From contig CALINF010000081.1 in the NCBI GenBank assembly GCA_938045215.1, positions 1-6,088 on the forward strand: a stretch of 6,088 bases of DNA, read 5' to 3'. This stretch comes from an uncultured Halieaceae bacterium (GTDB lineage Bacteria; Pseudomonadota; Gammaproteobacteria; Pseudomonadales; Halieaceae). A program made the position numbers and the translations under genes. Below are positions 1-6,088 of this stretch, one piece after another. Every line of letters starts with the position of its first letter. Within the stretch, counting starts at the first letter, position 1. A model generated the notes under the pieces. The model worked only from the letters and a program-made list of their open reading frames with translations, ran no database searches and was not told the DNA's origin.

Positions 1-584
1 GTGCCGGCGGCACCCTGGCCCTTGGTAACATGCCTCCACACCGCAAGGACGTCTTCAATCGCGGCCGGGAAGGGATGGGTCGGTGGACGGCGATAGTCGA
101 CCGAAACCATTTTCACTCCGAGGCAGTGCGCGACCCAGACCGCTTCACGTAGGGCACTGTCGCCGCCGCCGAATACGAATGCACCGCCGTGGGTATGGAC
201 GAAGACCCTGTCACCCCAGCGGACGTCGACTGTCTTGGGCGTGACGATGTAAGTTCGGACACCAGCTATCTCTTTAACTTGATAGGACACATCGTTGTAA
301 GCTGCGGCCGCACGCCCGAGTTTCTCGCCCGCTAAATCGAAGTTAGCCTGCAGCTCCAGCCACTGCTCCGTCGTTTCGGGCGCTGGGATGACCGGCGGAA
401 TCTGTCGGGCCTTGACGATCTCAAGCATCTCCGGCGAGATGCCGACGGGGGCGGGGATGGTGCGTTCACCCAAAGTCGTGACACCGGGGGAAACCGGGGG
501 GAGCTCTTGAGCAACAGCCAAGGAGCAGGTAACTAGAGAGACTGCTACGGATATGCTTAAACATTGTAGAAAAGTTGCTTTCAT
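1..584 (-). CDS. Secreted alpha/beta hydrolase (HSL-type esterase/lipase), N-terminal part
   Basis: The reading frame opens at an ATG and stays open for 194 codons to the left edge, so the gene is truncated by the window, not broken. Residues 1-25 look like a Sec signal peptide (basic start, hydrophobic core, AVA cleavage motif), which suggests export to the periplasm or beyond. Residues 130-141 carry HTHGGAFVFGGG, the oxyanion-hole motif of the hormone-sensitive-lipase family, here HGGA in place of the common HGGG. Residues 163-177 (DYRRPPTHPFPAAIE) match the family's DYRLAPEHPFPAAxxD block. The GDSAG nucleophile elbow and the catalytic Asp and His would lie beyond the edge, so activity cannot be judged. 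By family it hydrolyses small carboxyl esters; the substrate is unknown. The only Shine-Dalgarno candidate is a GGAG 13 bases upstream, which is weak. It is separated from the sortase operon by 333 bases and is probably unrelated to it. Confidence 0.85.
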   Translation of the reverse strand, partial: MKATFLQCLSISVAVSLVTCSLAVAQELPPVSPGVTTLGERTIPAPVGISPEMLEIVKARQIPPVIPAPETTEQWLELQANFDLAGEKLGRAAAAYNDVSYQVKEIAGVRTYIVTPKTVDVRWGDRVFVHTHGGAFVFGGGDSALREAVWVAHCLGVKMVSVDYRRPPTHPFPAAIEDVLAVWRHVTKGQGAAG

Positions 585-917
585 AAGGATTACAAATCTC
601 CAGTCACACGGTCTGCTGCTAACAGCATTCGGAGCCTAAAATTATCATAGTGTCAATCTAGAGTCTTGAGTTTATTAGCGCAAACTTCGGCACTGAACAT
701 GAAGCAGCCATTCATCCCCAAGCTTGGTAACGTTTTGGTTCTGGCTGCAAAGCGGGATTTCACCTCCCGTAAACCATACGGCAGAAATTTGGCGAAAGCG
801 GACTTCAGATATTTCCAATTGCGCCCTGCCGAAGCAACAGACAGGAGGCAGACAACCGGCGGTTGCGGCTGACAGAACACTTGCGGGTGCCGCACATATT
901 GGTATGCACTTATTAGA
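585..917. other. Intergenic stretch without a convincing gene
   Basis: This lies between the hydrolase start and the sortase stop, with both genes on the minus strand. Short open frames exist on both strands (for example 653-895 minus and 666-872 plus), but they overlap each other, lack good ribosome sites and show no recognisable motif. The odd palindrome CAACCGGCGGTTG at 853-865 could form only a small hairpin and has no T-run, so it is not a good terminator for the sortase operon. Nearer the hydrolase, the minus strand carries TTGACA (656-651) directly followed by TATGATAAT (649-641). These resemble -35 and -10 elements but are far too close together to pair, so at most one is used. The stretch could include a decayed gene or an interspersed repeat, but nothing here proves it. 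Confidence 0.5.
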
Positions 918-1550
918 TTAGAAGGGGTAGGACTCTCTTACTTGAGACAGATTAGACTCTGACATCAGCGGTTCAGCAAAGACCACATAGCGTAGTGGCC
1001 CATTCGCCGACAAGGCATCAAACGGATAGCATGTGACAAGCAACAGGCCTGAGTCAGCATCACCAATATTAATTTGCTCGCTATGAGCGTTCACTACTCG
1101 AATATTGCTCACCCTGAACAAACGCTGCGCTCCGTCAAACCCCTCAAGTCGCACCATCTCGTCAACAGCAACGTCTGCCAGTGGCGCGAAGTGTGTATCG
1201 CGGTGACCGCTGATAACGGTTAGACCAACGCCACCGGGTAGCGACGAGCGCGGTGAGTACCCCGGACCGAAGGCAAGCACATTGCCTGAATCACCGTATA
1301 AAACTGGCAGGTTGATCGCGACGGACGGCACCTGTAGCTTGCCAACGGGCCAGGTATCGGCCCAGGGCCAGGGCTTAATCGGGCGCTCACTTGATTCGAG
1401 GCTGCGAGCCCAGGCTCGATCAATCAGCAAAGGCGCGACGGCCGCTTTGGCCTTGATCAGACCGGCACTGCCGATCTGCTGTAGACCCAATAAAACCAGA
1501 CACAGTGCCAGTACATCACGCCAGTTTTCAACTTTTGGCAGGCTAGGCAT
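918..1550 (-). CDS. Class GN (marine proteobacterial) sortase
   Basis: This is a 210-residue membrane-anchored cysteine transpeptidase. Residues about 10-32 form the N-terminal membrane anchor, followed by a sortase beta-barrel. The catalytic set is visible: His116 in SGHRDTHF, Cys174 in LLVTCYPF (the TLxTC-type block) and Arg187 in GPLRYVV. Sortases cleave a substrate at a C-terminal sorting signal through a Cys-acyl intermediate and transfer it to an amine acceptor. In the Gram-negative class the acceptor is not established, to my knowledge. The gene lies directly downstream of its likely sole substrate and overlaps it by 8 bases, so the two are probably co-transcribed and translationally coupled. 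I chose the ATG at 1550 because AGGAGG (1562-1557) sits 6 bases before it. A GTG immediately upstream (1553) would add one residue but has only 3 bases of spacing. It corresponds to the family I recall as TIGR03784. Confidence 0.93.
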   Translation of the reverse strand: MPSLPKVENWRDVLALCLVLLGLQQIGSAGLIKAKAAVAPLLIDRAWARSLESSERPIKPWPWADTWPVGKLQVPSVAINLPVLYGDSGNVLAFGPGYSPRSSLPGGVGLTVISGHRDTHFAPLADVAVDEMVRLEGFDGAQRLFRVSNIRVVNAHSEQINIGDADSGLLLVTCYPFDALSANGPLRYVVFAEPLMSESNLSQVRESYPF

Positions 1551-3759
1551 CACGGCCCTCCTGGCGCATCACACGGGCCATCAAAACGACAAACAGCAAT
1601 AGAAGCCCAAGATAGAGACGCGCCGGTCCCGTTGTTGCCGTTCTCGGGTAGGCAAATACCTGCGCTGCCTGCCCATGCGGTGCGCTATTGGGTACGGCTG
1701 ACCGATGCAGACCGCTTCCGTCAGGCCGCACTACAATCTCTTCAATAGCGACGAAACTGGTGTAAGGGCTGAGCAGCTGGTGCGTCAGCGCAACATCGAG
1801 CACTTGCGCTTTGATCTGATCCGGATCTGCACCCAGCACCTTCTGATCGAGGAGCCCTTCTATTTTCCGTCGAGCCCACAAGCTGGCAACACCACTATGA
1901 CCTGCAATAGGGTTAGGCTCCGCTGCAGGGGCATTTGAATCTGGCAGTGAAACAACCTGCTTCCACGACTGTCCGGCGCGAGTCCCTGTTACCTCCAATT
2001 CACCCACCGGTGGCGCATCACCAAAACGCAGCGCGAGTATCACGGGCTCCTGTGCGTAGAGATCTGGCACAAACTCTGGCCAGGATTCAACCGAATCTTG
2101 CCAGGACACTGCGATATCGATCATCGCGGGTTGCTGCAGTTGTGACAAAAGATGATCCATCTTTTGGCCAACCTCATCTGTAGCGCCGATATGCGTATGC
2201 GTGCCACGGCCAATATCGGCGGCTTTACGCATAAACCAGCTGTTGGGTGCAGAACCAATACCCACCGTGAAGAGACGCGAATCACCGAGCCTCGCTGCTA
2301 TTTCGTTGTATAGGGCAGACTCATTCCCTACCGCCCCATCGGTGATGAAGATAATCTGCCGAAGATGCTCTGCGACCGCAGGATTATCGGATGACTCAAC
2401 GGCCGGGCTGTGCAGTGCGTCAAGCAATGCCGGCATCATCTCGGTGCCACCAGAGGCCTGTAGCTGGCGCACAAACTCCTGTGCTCGCTGCACATAGTGT
2501 CGAGTTGCCCGCATTGGACGCTGATACAACTTACGGTGGGTAGAGTTAAACTCGATAATATTAAAGTAGTCATCTCTGCCTAATCGCTGCAGAGCCTTCG
2601 ACACGCTGAGCTTGGCTTGATCGATCGCCACACCACCCATCGAACCCGATGTATCAACCACGAAGATCACTTCCCGGGGCATCTTTACACGAGTTTCTGA
2701 CCGGATCGGCGGAAGTACCATCAGCAATCCGTAGTGCTGATCGTCAACCTCCTCAGTGAACAAAGCAACCTTGGGCTGACCTCCAACCACAGGACGCCAA
2801 TGCAGAACAAAGTCGCGATCCATCTCGGTCACACCACCCACCAGTTCAACGCTGTAGCGTTGCTCATCGCGCTGCAAACGAACCTCGTGGTAGAGCGAGG
2901 AGACCTCTGCAAGCGGCAACCCCATATCCAGACTCGCGGTAATCACCGCAGGATTTAACGGAGACTCCCCCGGATCACGATGTGGTGCCACATAGGGGGT
3001 AATACGATTAGCATCAACAACCTGATCTGTGGGCAGACCCCAGCCCTGCACAGGGTCGATCTGTTGCGTTTGCGCCATCTCAGCATCTATCGATACCGGC
3101 TCACCCGGAATGTACCGAGGCGTGAGTGTCATGGGAAAGCGGAGGCTGAACTCACCCGCGCGGTAGTCCACACTTTGCACATACTCCAGCTTTACCGTTA
3201 CCCGTTCACCCGGCGCGATATTGGCGATACGACTCGTAAACAGATTGGGGCGTTGCTGCTCTACCAGACTGGCTTTCTTGCCTGCCTGTTTAGCCTTTTC
3301 ATAGCGTTTACGGGCCTCCTGCCGCTCACGTACCTTACCGATTACGCGTCGATCTCCCACGGTCATTTCCATATAGCGTACGGCCGCTGTGCCCGGCAGA
3401 GGAAAGCCATAAACGCCCTCTGCCCATTGCGTGCTTGTATTGATGAAGGTCTGCTCAAGCTCAACCACAGCTACCAGGCCACTGATGTCAAAGTGCACAC
3501 GCGTTTCTGTAGCCAGCGCGGCAATGGGCGTTGATCCGGCACTGTGCAGAAGCAAGTGACCGGCACCCTGCCCTTGGGCCGATACTTGCTCATTCATCTC
3601 TTGCGCAGATTGCACAACGCTGGCAGACAGCACAGAAAACACGATAGTTGCTGCTGCCAGCAAAGGTAAGCAGCGAAAGTAGAGCCAAACCAGTAGCGTA
3701 ACGCTACGGCTGGGTGAGCTTACGGGTATTGGCCAATACAAAAGAGCACAATTGCGCAC
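1543..3759 (-). CDS. Marine proteobacterial sortase target protein (VIT + VWA domains)
   Basis: This 738-residue exported protein is the likely substrate of the adjacent sortase. Residues about 20-52 are hydrophobic and form a long signal peptide, with possible cleavage near QSA at 50-52. A vault/inter-alpha-trypsin (VIT) domain spans about 80-215. A von Willebrand A domain spans about 362-530 with an intact metal-ion-dependent adhesion site: Asp369, Ser371 and Ser373 (DTSGS), Thr439 and Asp474. Residues 580-690 are a less defined C-terminal region. The tail has a sortase signal: YPRTATTGP (704-711 and following), a hydrophobic helix at about 715-729 and a basic end with Arg729 and Arg732. 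This is PxTxT-like, not LPXTG. By family (recalled as TIGR03788) it is a surface or periplasmic protein, probably adhesive or protein-binding through the VWA domain; its ligand is unknown. The GTG start is supported by GGAG 7 bases upstream, and the next in-frame Met (residue 55) would remove the signal peptide. Confidence 0.93.
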   Translation of the reverse strand: MRNCALLYWPIPVSSPSRSVTLLVWLYFRCLPLLAAATIVFSVLSASVVQSAQEMNEQVSAQGQGAGHLLLHSAGSTPIAALATETRVHFDISGLVAVVELEQTFINTSTQWAEGVYGFPLPGTAAVRYMEMTVGDRRVIGKVRERQEARKRYEKAKQAGKKASLVEQQRPNLFTSRIANIAPGERVTVKLEYVQSVDYRAGEFSLRFPMTLTPRYIPGEPVSIDAEMAQTQQIDPVQGWGLPTDQVVDANRITPYVAPHRDPGESPLNPAVITASLDMGLPLAEVSSLYHEVRLQRDEQRYSVELVGGVTEMDRDFVLHWRPVVGGQPKVALFTEEVDDQHYGLLMVLPPIRSETRVKMPREVIFVVDTSGSMGGVAIDQAKLSVSKALQRLGRDDYFNIIEFNSTHRKLYQRPMRATRHYVQRAQEFVRQLQASGGTEMMPALLDALHSPAVESSDNPAVAEHLRQIIFITDGAVGNESALYNEIAARLGDSRLFTVGIGSAPNSWFMRKAADIGRGTHTHIGATDEVGQKMDHLLSQLQQPAMIDIAVSWQDSVESWPEFVPDLYAQEPVILALRFGDAPPVGELEVTGTRAGQSWKQVVSLPDSNAPAAEPNPIAGHSGVASLWARRKIEGLLDQKVLGADPDQIKAQVLDVALTHQLLSPYTSFVAIEEIVVRPDGSGLHRSAVPNSAPHGQAAQVFAYPRTATTGPARLYLGLLLLFVVLMARVMRQEGRDA
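1557..1562 (-). promoter_or_regulatory. Ribosome binding site of the sortase gene
   Basis: A perfect AGGAGG on the minus strand lies inside the last codons of the substrate gene. It is followed by GCCGTG and then ATG, a 6-base spacing, which decides in favour of the ATG at 1550 over the GTG at 1553. The substrate stop codon (TAG, 1545-1543) falls just after this start, so ribosomes finishing the substrate can reinitiate on the sortase. Confidence 0.8.
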
Positions 3760-3766
3760 GGATAAT

Positions 3767-3770
3767 CTCC
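3767..3770 (-). promoter_or_regulatory. Ribosome binding site of the sortase target gene
   Basis: GGAG on the minus strand sits 7 bases ahead of the GTG at 3759. It supports this non-ATG start, which is also needed to include the signal peptide. Confidence 0.65.
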
Positions 3771-3822
3771 AATGAGTGAGTGCTATTCATTGAAGCGCGG
3801 CGGTCTGTCATCTACCGGGATG

Positions 3823-3850
3823 AATTGTGACAAGCTCATGAGCAATTGTG
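3823..3850 (+). repeat. Paired AATTGTG direct repeats, candidate response-regulator operator
   Basis: AATTGTGAC (from 3823) and AATTGTGGC (from 3844) are in the same orientation, exactly 21 bases apart, which is close to two helical turns and places them on the same DNA face. OmpR/PhoB-type regulators bind direct repeats of about this half-site length, usually spaced 10-11 bases, so the intervening GCTCATGAGC palindrome may hide a diverged middle half-site or a separate factor's site. The assignment to the neighbouring regulator is inferred. Confidence 0.35.
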
Positions 3851-3926
3851 GCGAAATCGGGCAGCCTATTGAGTAACGGCCAGTTCTTTGAAACCATGCC
3901 TGCTGCTGTAAGGGATGACAGAACCA

Positions 3927-4619
3927 ATGCCACACCATATCGCGATCGTTGAGGACGAACAGGCGCTTGCCGATAATTATCGGGAAGCCCTGCAACGCCT
4001 TGGATTTCATGTGAGCCATTTTTCAACCCGTGAGCAGGCGCGGCGCCAATTCGCCGAGGCGCTACCCGACCTGGCAATCATCGACATTGGGCTAGGTGAC
4101 GATATTGAAGGTGGCTTCGAGCTATGCCGCCAGCTGCGCGCGCAGGCACCGCTGCTGCCGATTATGTTTCTTACGGCTCGCGACTCCGAGATCGACATCG
4201 TGTCGGGCTTTCGTTTGGGCGCAGACGACTATCTTACGAAAGACATCAGCCAGACCCACATGCTGGCTCGAATCAACGCTCTACTGCGGCGTGCACAAGC
4301 GTTAACTGTGCCAGAGGCTAGCGAGCATAGAATGCTGCGCGGATCACTTGCACTTAGTTTGGAACGCATGACAGTGCATTGGCAGGAACAGCCTGTTGAT
4401 CTGACCGTAACGGAATTCTGGATTATTCATGCGCTGGCAGAGCGCGTGGGTCATGTGAAGAACCGACAACAACTCATGGATGCGGCCAGCGTGGTGCTCG
4501 ACGACAACACAGTGACATCACACGTCAAGAGAATCAGACGCAAATTCAAACAGCTAGACCCTGGCTTTGACGCGATTGAAACAGCCTATGGCCTGGGCTA
4601 CCGCTGGCGAGATCAGTAA
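3927..4619 (+). CDS. pdsR: OmpR/PhoB-family response regulator of the dedicated sortase system
   Basis: This 230-residue cytoplasmic transcription regulator has an N-terminal receiver domain (about 3-122) with the full active-site set: Glu9 and Asp10, phospho-acceptor Asp53 (AIIDIGL), Thr83 (FLTA) and Lys105 (LTKD). The C-terminal winged helix (about 140-228) shows LTVTEFWIIHALA, the recognition-helix region TVTSHVKRIRRKF and the terminal GLGYRW. The kinase gene follows one base after its stop, so the pair is an operon, and the sortase substrate diverges upstream. I recall the matching family as the dedicated sortase system regulator (TIGR03787), and the symbol rests on that family and the context. 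I preferred the ATG at 3927 because TAAGG (3909-3913) sits directly against the alternative ATG at 3915, which would add MTEP. The TAAGG spacing to 3927 is somewhat long, so 3915 remains possible. Confidence 0.9.
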   Translation: MPHHIAIVEDEQALADNYREALQRLGFHVSHFSTREQARRQFAEALPDLAIIDIGLGDDIEGGFELCRQLRAQAPLLPIMFLTARDSEIDIVSGFRLGADDYLTKDISQTHMLARINALLRRAQALTVPEASEHRMLRGSLALSLERMTVHWQEQPVDLTVTEFWIIHALAERVGHVKNRQQLMDAASVVLDDNTVTSHVKRIRRKFKQLDPGFDAIETAYGLGYRWRDQ

Positions 4620-4620
4620 C

Positions 4621-6088
4621 TTGAGTTTGCGCCGGCAGCTTTTGCTAGTGAGCTTGTTGTTATTGGCGCTGCCGTGGGCCGGCTGCCAGTTCATACGCGA
4701 AATAGAGGTCACCCTGCGGGATGGTCAGGCTAGATCTGCCGTGACAACAACCGATGCCATAGCGTCTTCGCTGCGCGACAGGCCGGACATCATCTACCCG
4801 GACACGCGTAGGGAACGCGACCTGCCGGGCGACGATGGAGGACTGTTTGCCAGGGCCTCTGTAAGCCCGGTAATTGTTGATGGCTATACCGATGACTGGG
4901 ATCAGACCCACTCACAATCTCGACAAGCTCTCGATACCCAATTGAGCGTGAGCTATCAGGCACAAACAAGCGGGAATGAACTCTACCTGCTGTTTCAGGT
5001 TGAAGACTCAGAGGTAGCGTTTCATAACCCGGGCTACTCCAGAGAACCCAACGGCGACAGATTAACGTTGGTAACCTGGATGAACGATCGCAGACAATCC
5101 TATGTTATCTCTACAGCCGCGCCGGGGCAGGTTCGTGGTCAATTCGCGAGTCGGCGCGAGCCGGGGGCTAACGCCAGCAGTATCAGGGGCTACTGGCAGG
5201 ATACTGCCGGCGGCTACACGGTAGAACTGGTGATGCCACTATCACTCACCGGAGCCCGACTGGGCTTTTACGTTACTGACATCAATCGCAATAAAAACAA
5301 GAGTAAAAACAGCGATATCAGTTATCTGGGGAACGTGCAGCCAAACGCTACTGCGGCCCCTCCGTGGCTGGTGTATCCCACGCGAGAACTTCTGGAAACG
5401 ATGGACCGCTTCTCAGCGCTAGGCAGCCAGATAGCCGTTGTCGATAAAAGCGGCCGGGTTCTTGGCAGCGCGGGCATACCATCTGACCTGACTCCCGCTG
5501 CAGACTCTGAGTCGACATTCTGGCTACTCAAACTGCTCTACCGCGCCATTTTGTCTGGCGACTCACTCGTATCCATGCCTTTGAGCGACGCTCAGGGGAG
5601 ACTCTCAAGTGAAGAAGTGACCGCAGCACTTGCCAACCGCAGCGAGTTTCGCTGGTACCAACCAGTCGTCAAAGATCATGGCTCAATTTTATCGGCTGCC
5701 GCACCGATCCACGCAGAGGGGATAGTGGTAGGCGCGGTGATCGTACAGCAAGGTAGCGAACGCTATCTATCTCTAACCGACCGGGCTTTCGGCAATATGC
5801 TTCGTTACGGGTCTGCAGCTCTGCTGGCAGCGGTGCTATCGCTGCTGCTCTTTGCGAGCTTTCTGAGTTGGCGTATCGCACGACTGGGCCGACATGTCGA
5901 TCAGGCCATAGAGGAAGACGGCACCGTTCGAGGTACGTTTCATAGCAGCAATGCTAATGATGAAGTTGGCGAGCTGTCGCGGCGGTTTTCGAGCCTCATT
6001 CAAAGGGTGGGTGAGCACAACGACTATTTGCGCACGCTCAGCAGTAAGTTGTCGCACGAGTTGCGTACACCGATAGCGGTTATACAGT
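4621..6088 (+). CDS. pdsS: Sensor histidine kinase of the dedicated sortase system, N-terminal part
   Basis: The window shows 489 codons of an inner-membrane sensor kinase. Residues about 6-22 form the first membrane segment and about 396-417 the second, so residues 24-395 are periplasmic. A HAMP-like linker follows (about 418-468), then the dimerisation/phosphoacceptor helix with His479 in SHELRTP. The ATP-binding domain lies beyond the right edge. The periplasmic part has two pieces. Residues 80-235 read like a beta-sandwich of the CBM9/DOMON kind (PVIVDGYTDDWD, LYLLFQVED, GDRLTLV, YTVELVMPLSL, LGFYVTDIN). Residues 265-385 read like a PAS/Cache-type domain (IAVVDKSGRVLGSAG, ILSAAAPI, VVGAVIVQQG). 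I recall the family as TIGR03785. The TTG start gives MSLRRQLLLVSLLLL, a sensible N-terminus one base after the regulator stop. An in-frame ATG at 4588 would add 11 residues inside the regulator gene and has no visible ribosome site. Confidence 0.88.
   Translation, partial: MSLRRQLLLVSLLLLALPWAGCQFIREIEVTLRDGQARSAVTTTDAIASSLRDRPDIIYPDTRRERDLPGDDGGLFARASVSPVIVDGYTDDWDQTHSQSRQALDTQLSVSYQAQTSGNELYLLFQVEDSEVAFHNPGYSREPNGDRLTLVTWMNDRRQSYVISTAAPGQVRGQFASRREPGANASSIRGYWQDTAGGYTVELVMPLSLTGARLGFYVTDINRNKNKSKNSDISYLGNVQPNATAAPPWLVYPTRELLETMDRFSALGSQIAVVDKSGRVLGSAGIPSDLTPAADSESTFWLLKLLYRAILSGDSLVSMPLSDAQGRLSSEEVTAALANRSEFRWYQPVVKDHGSILSAAAPIHAEGIVVGAVIVQQGSERYLSLTDRAFGNMLRYGSAALLAAVLSLLLFASFLSWRIARLGRHVDQAIEEDGTVRGTFHSSNANDEVGELSRRFSSLIQRVGEHNDYLRTLSSKLSHELRTPIAVIQ

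Larger units (their letters stand above)
3760..3926. promoter_or_regulatory. Divergent control region between target-sortase operon and two-component operon
   Basis: The two operons diverge from about 167 bases that must hold both promoters. The sequence contains two direct copies of AATTGTG (3823-3829 and 3844-3850), a perfect palindrome GCTCATGAGC (3834-3843) between them, and an inverted AATTGTG just inside the target gene (3753-3747). On the plus strand TTGTGG (3846-3851) and TATTGA (3867-3872) loosely resemble -35 and -10 boxes, but with a short 15-base spacer. I see no consensus promoter on either strand, which would fit activator-dependent transcription. The arrangement suggests that the regulator encoded on the right controls both directions; this is inference from layout. 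Confidence 0.55.

Noticed and set aside
11..20. Possible lipoprotein signal in the hydrolase (Cys20 after LVT)
   Set aside because: LVTC does not fit the lipobox (small residues before Cys), and AVA at 23-25 is a better ordinary signal-peptidase site.
651..656. TTGACA on the minus strand as a -35 box for the hydrolase
   Set aside because: No -10-like sequence occurs 16-18 bases downstream; the nearby TATGATAAT is only one base away and cannot pair with it.
853..865. Palindrome CAACCGGCGGTTG considered as a terminator for the sortase operon
   Set aside because: The possible stem is only 4-5 base pairs and no T-run follows on the minus strand.
653..895. 80-codon minus-strand open frame in the intergenic gap
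   Set aside because: It has no Shine-Dalgarno, no motif and a competing frame on the other strand; kept only as a possible remnant in the gap description.
1282..1602. 106-codon plus-strand open frame opposite the sortase
   Set aside because: It is antisense to the well-supported sortase gene and has no motif of its own.
2980..3534. 184-codon open frame on the plus strand
   Set aside because: It lies wholly opposite the VIT-domain part of the sortase target gene, has no recognisable domain or ribosome site, and reads like an antisense shadow of a GC-rich gene.

Overview
The window looks like chromosomal DNA from a marine-type gammaproteobacterium. No rRNA or marker gene is present, so this rests on gene content: a dedicated class GN sortase, its single substrate, and a dedicated two-component system. 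That combination is known mainly from Gram-negative marine and aquatic proteobacteria. I cannot name the genus.

Layout, left to right. Positions 1-584 (minus) hold the N-terminal 194 codons of a secreted alpha/beta hydrolase of the hormone-sensitive-lipase type, cut by the window edge before its nucleophile. Positions 585-917 contain no convincing gene. Positions 918-3759 (minus) are a tight two-gene operon. The upstream gene encodes a 738-residue VIT + von Willebrand A surface protein with a C-terminal sortase sorting signal. The downstream gene encodes a small membrane-anchored sortase, and its start codon overlaps the substrate gene's stop codon. Positions 3760-3926 are a compact divergent control region with repeated AATTGTG motifs. 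Positions 3927-6088 (plus) hold an OmpR/PhoB-type response regulator followed by a sensor histidine kinase that runs off the right edge just after its H-box.

How the parts fit. This matches the proteobacterial dedicated sortase system (substrate, sortase, PdsR-like regulator, PdsS-like kinase). The kinase would sense something in the periplasm and phosphorylate the regulator, and the regulator would plausibly control the divergent substrate-sortase operon. The sortase would then process the substrate at a non-LPXTG signal (YPRTAT) ahead of its C-terminal membrane helix. The families have been named from genome comparison, but what the substrate is attached to and what the kinase senses are, as far as I know, unresolved. 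The most informative details here are the atypical sorting signal, a carbohydrate-binding-module-like region in the kinase sensor, and the repeated sites in the divergent promoter region.
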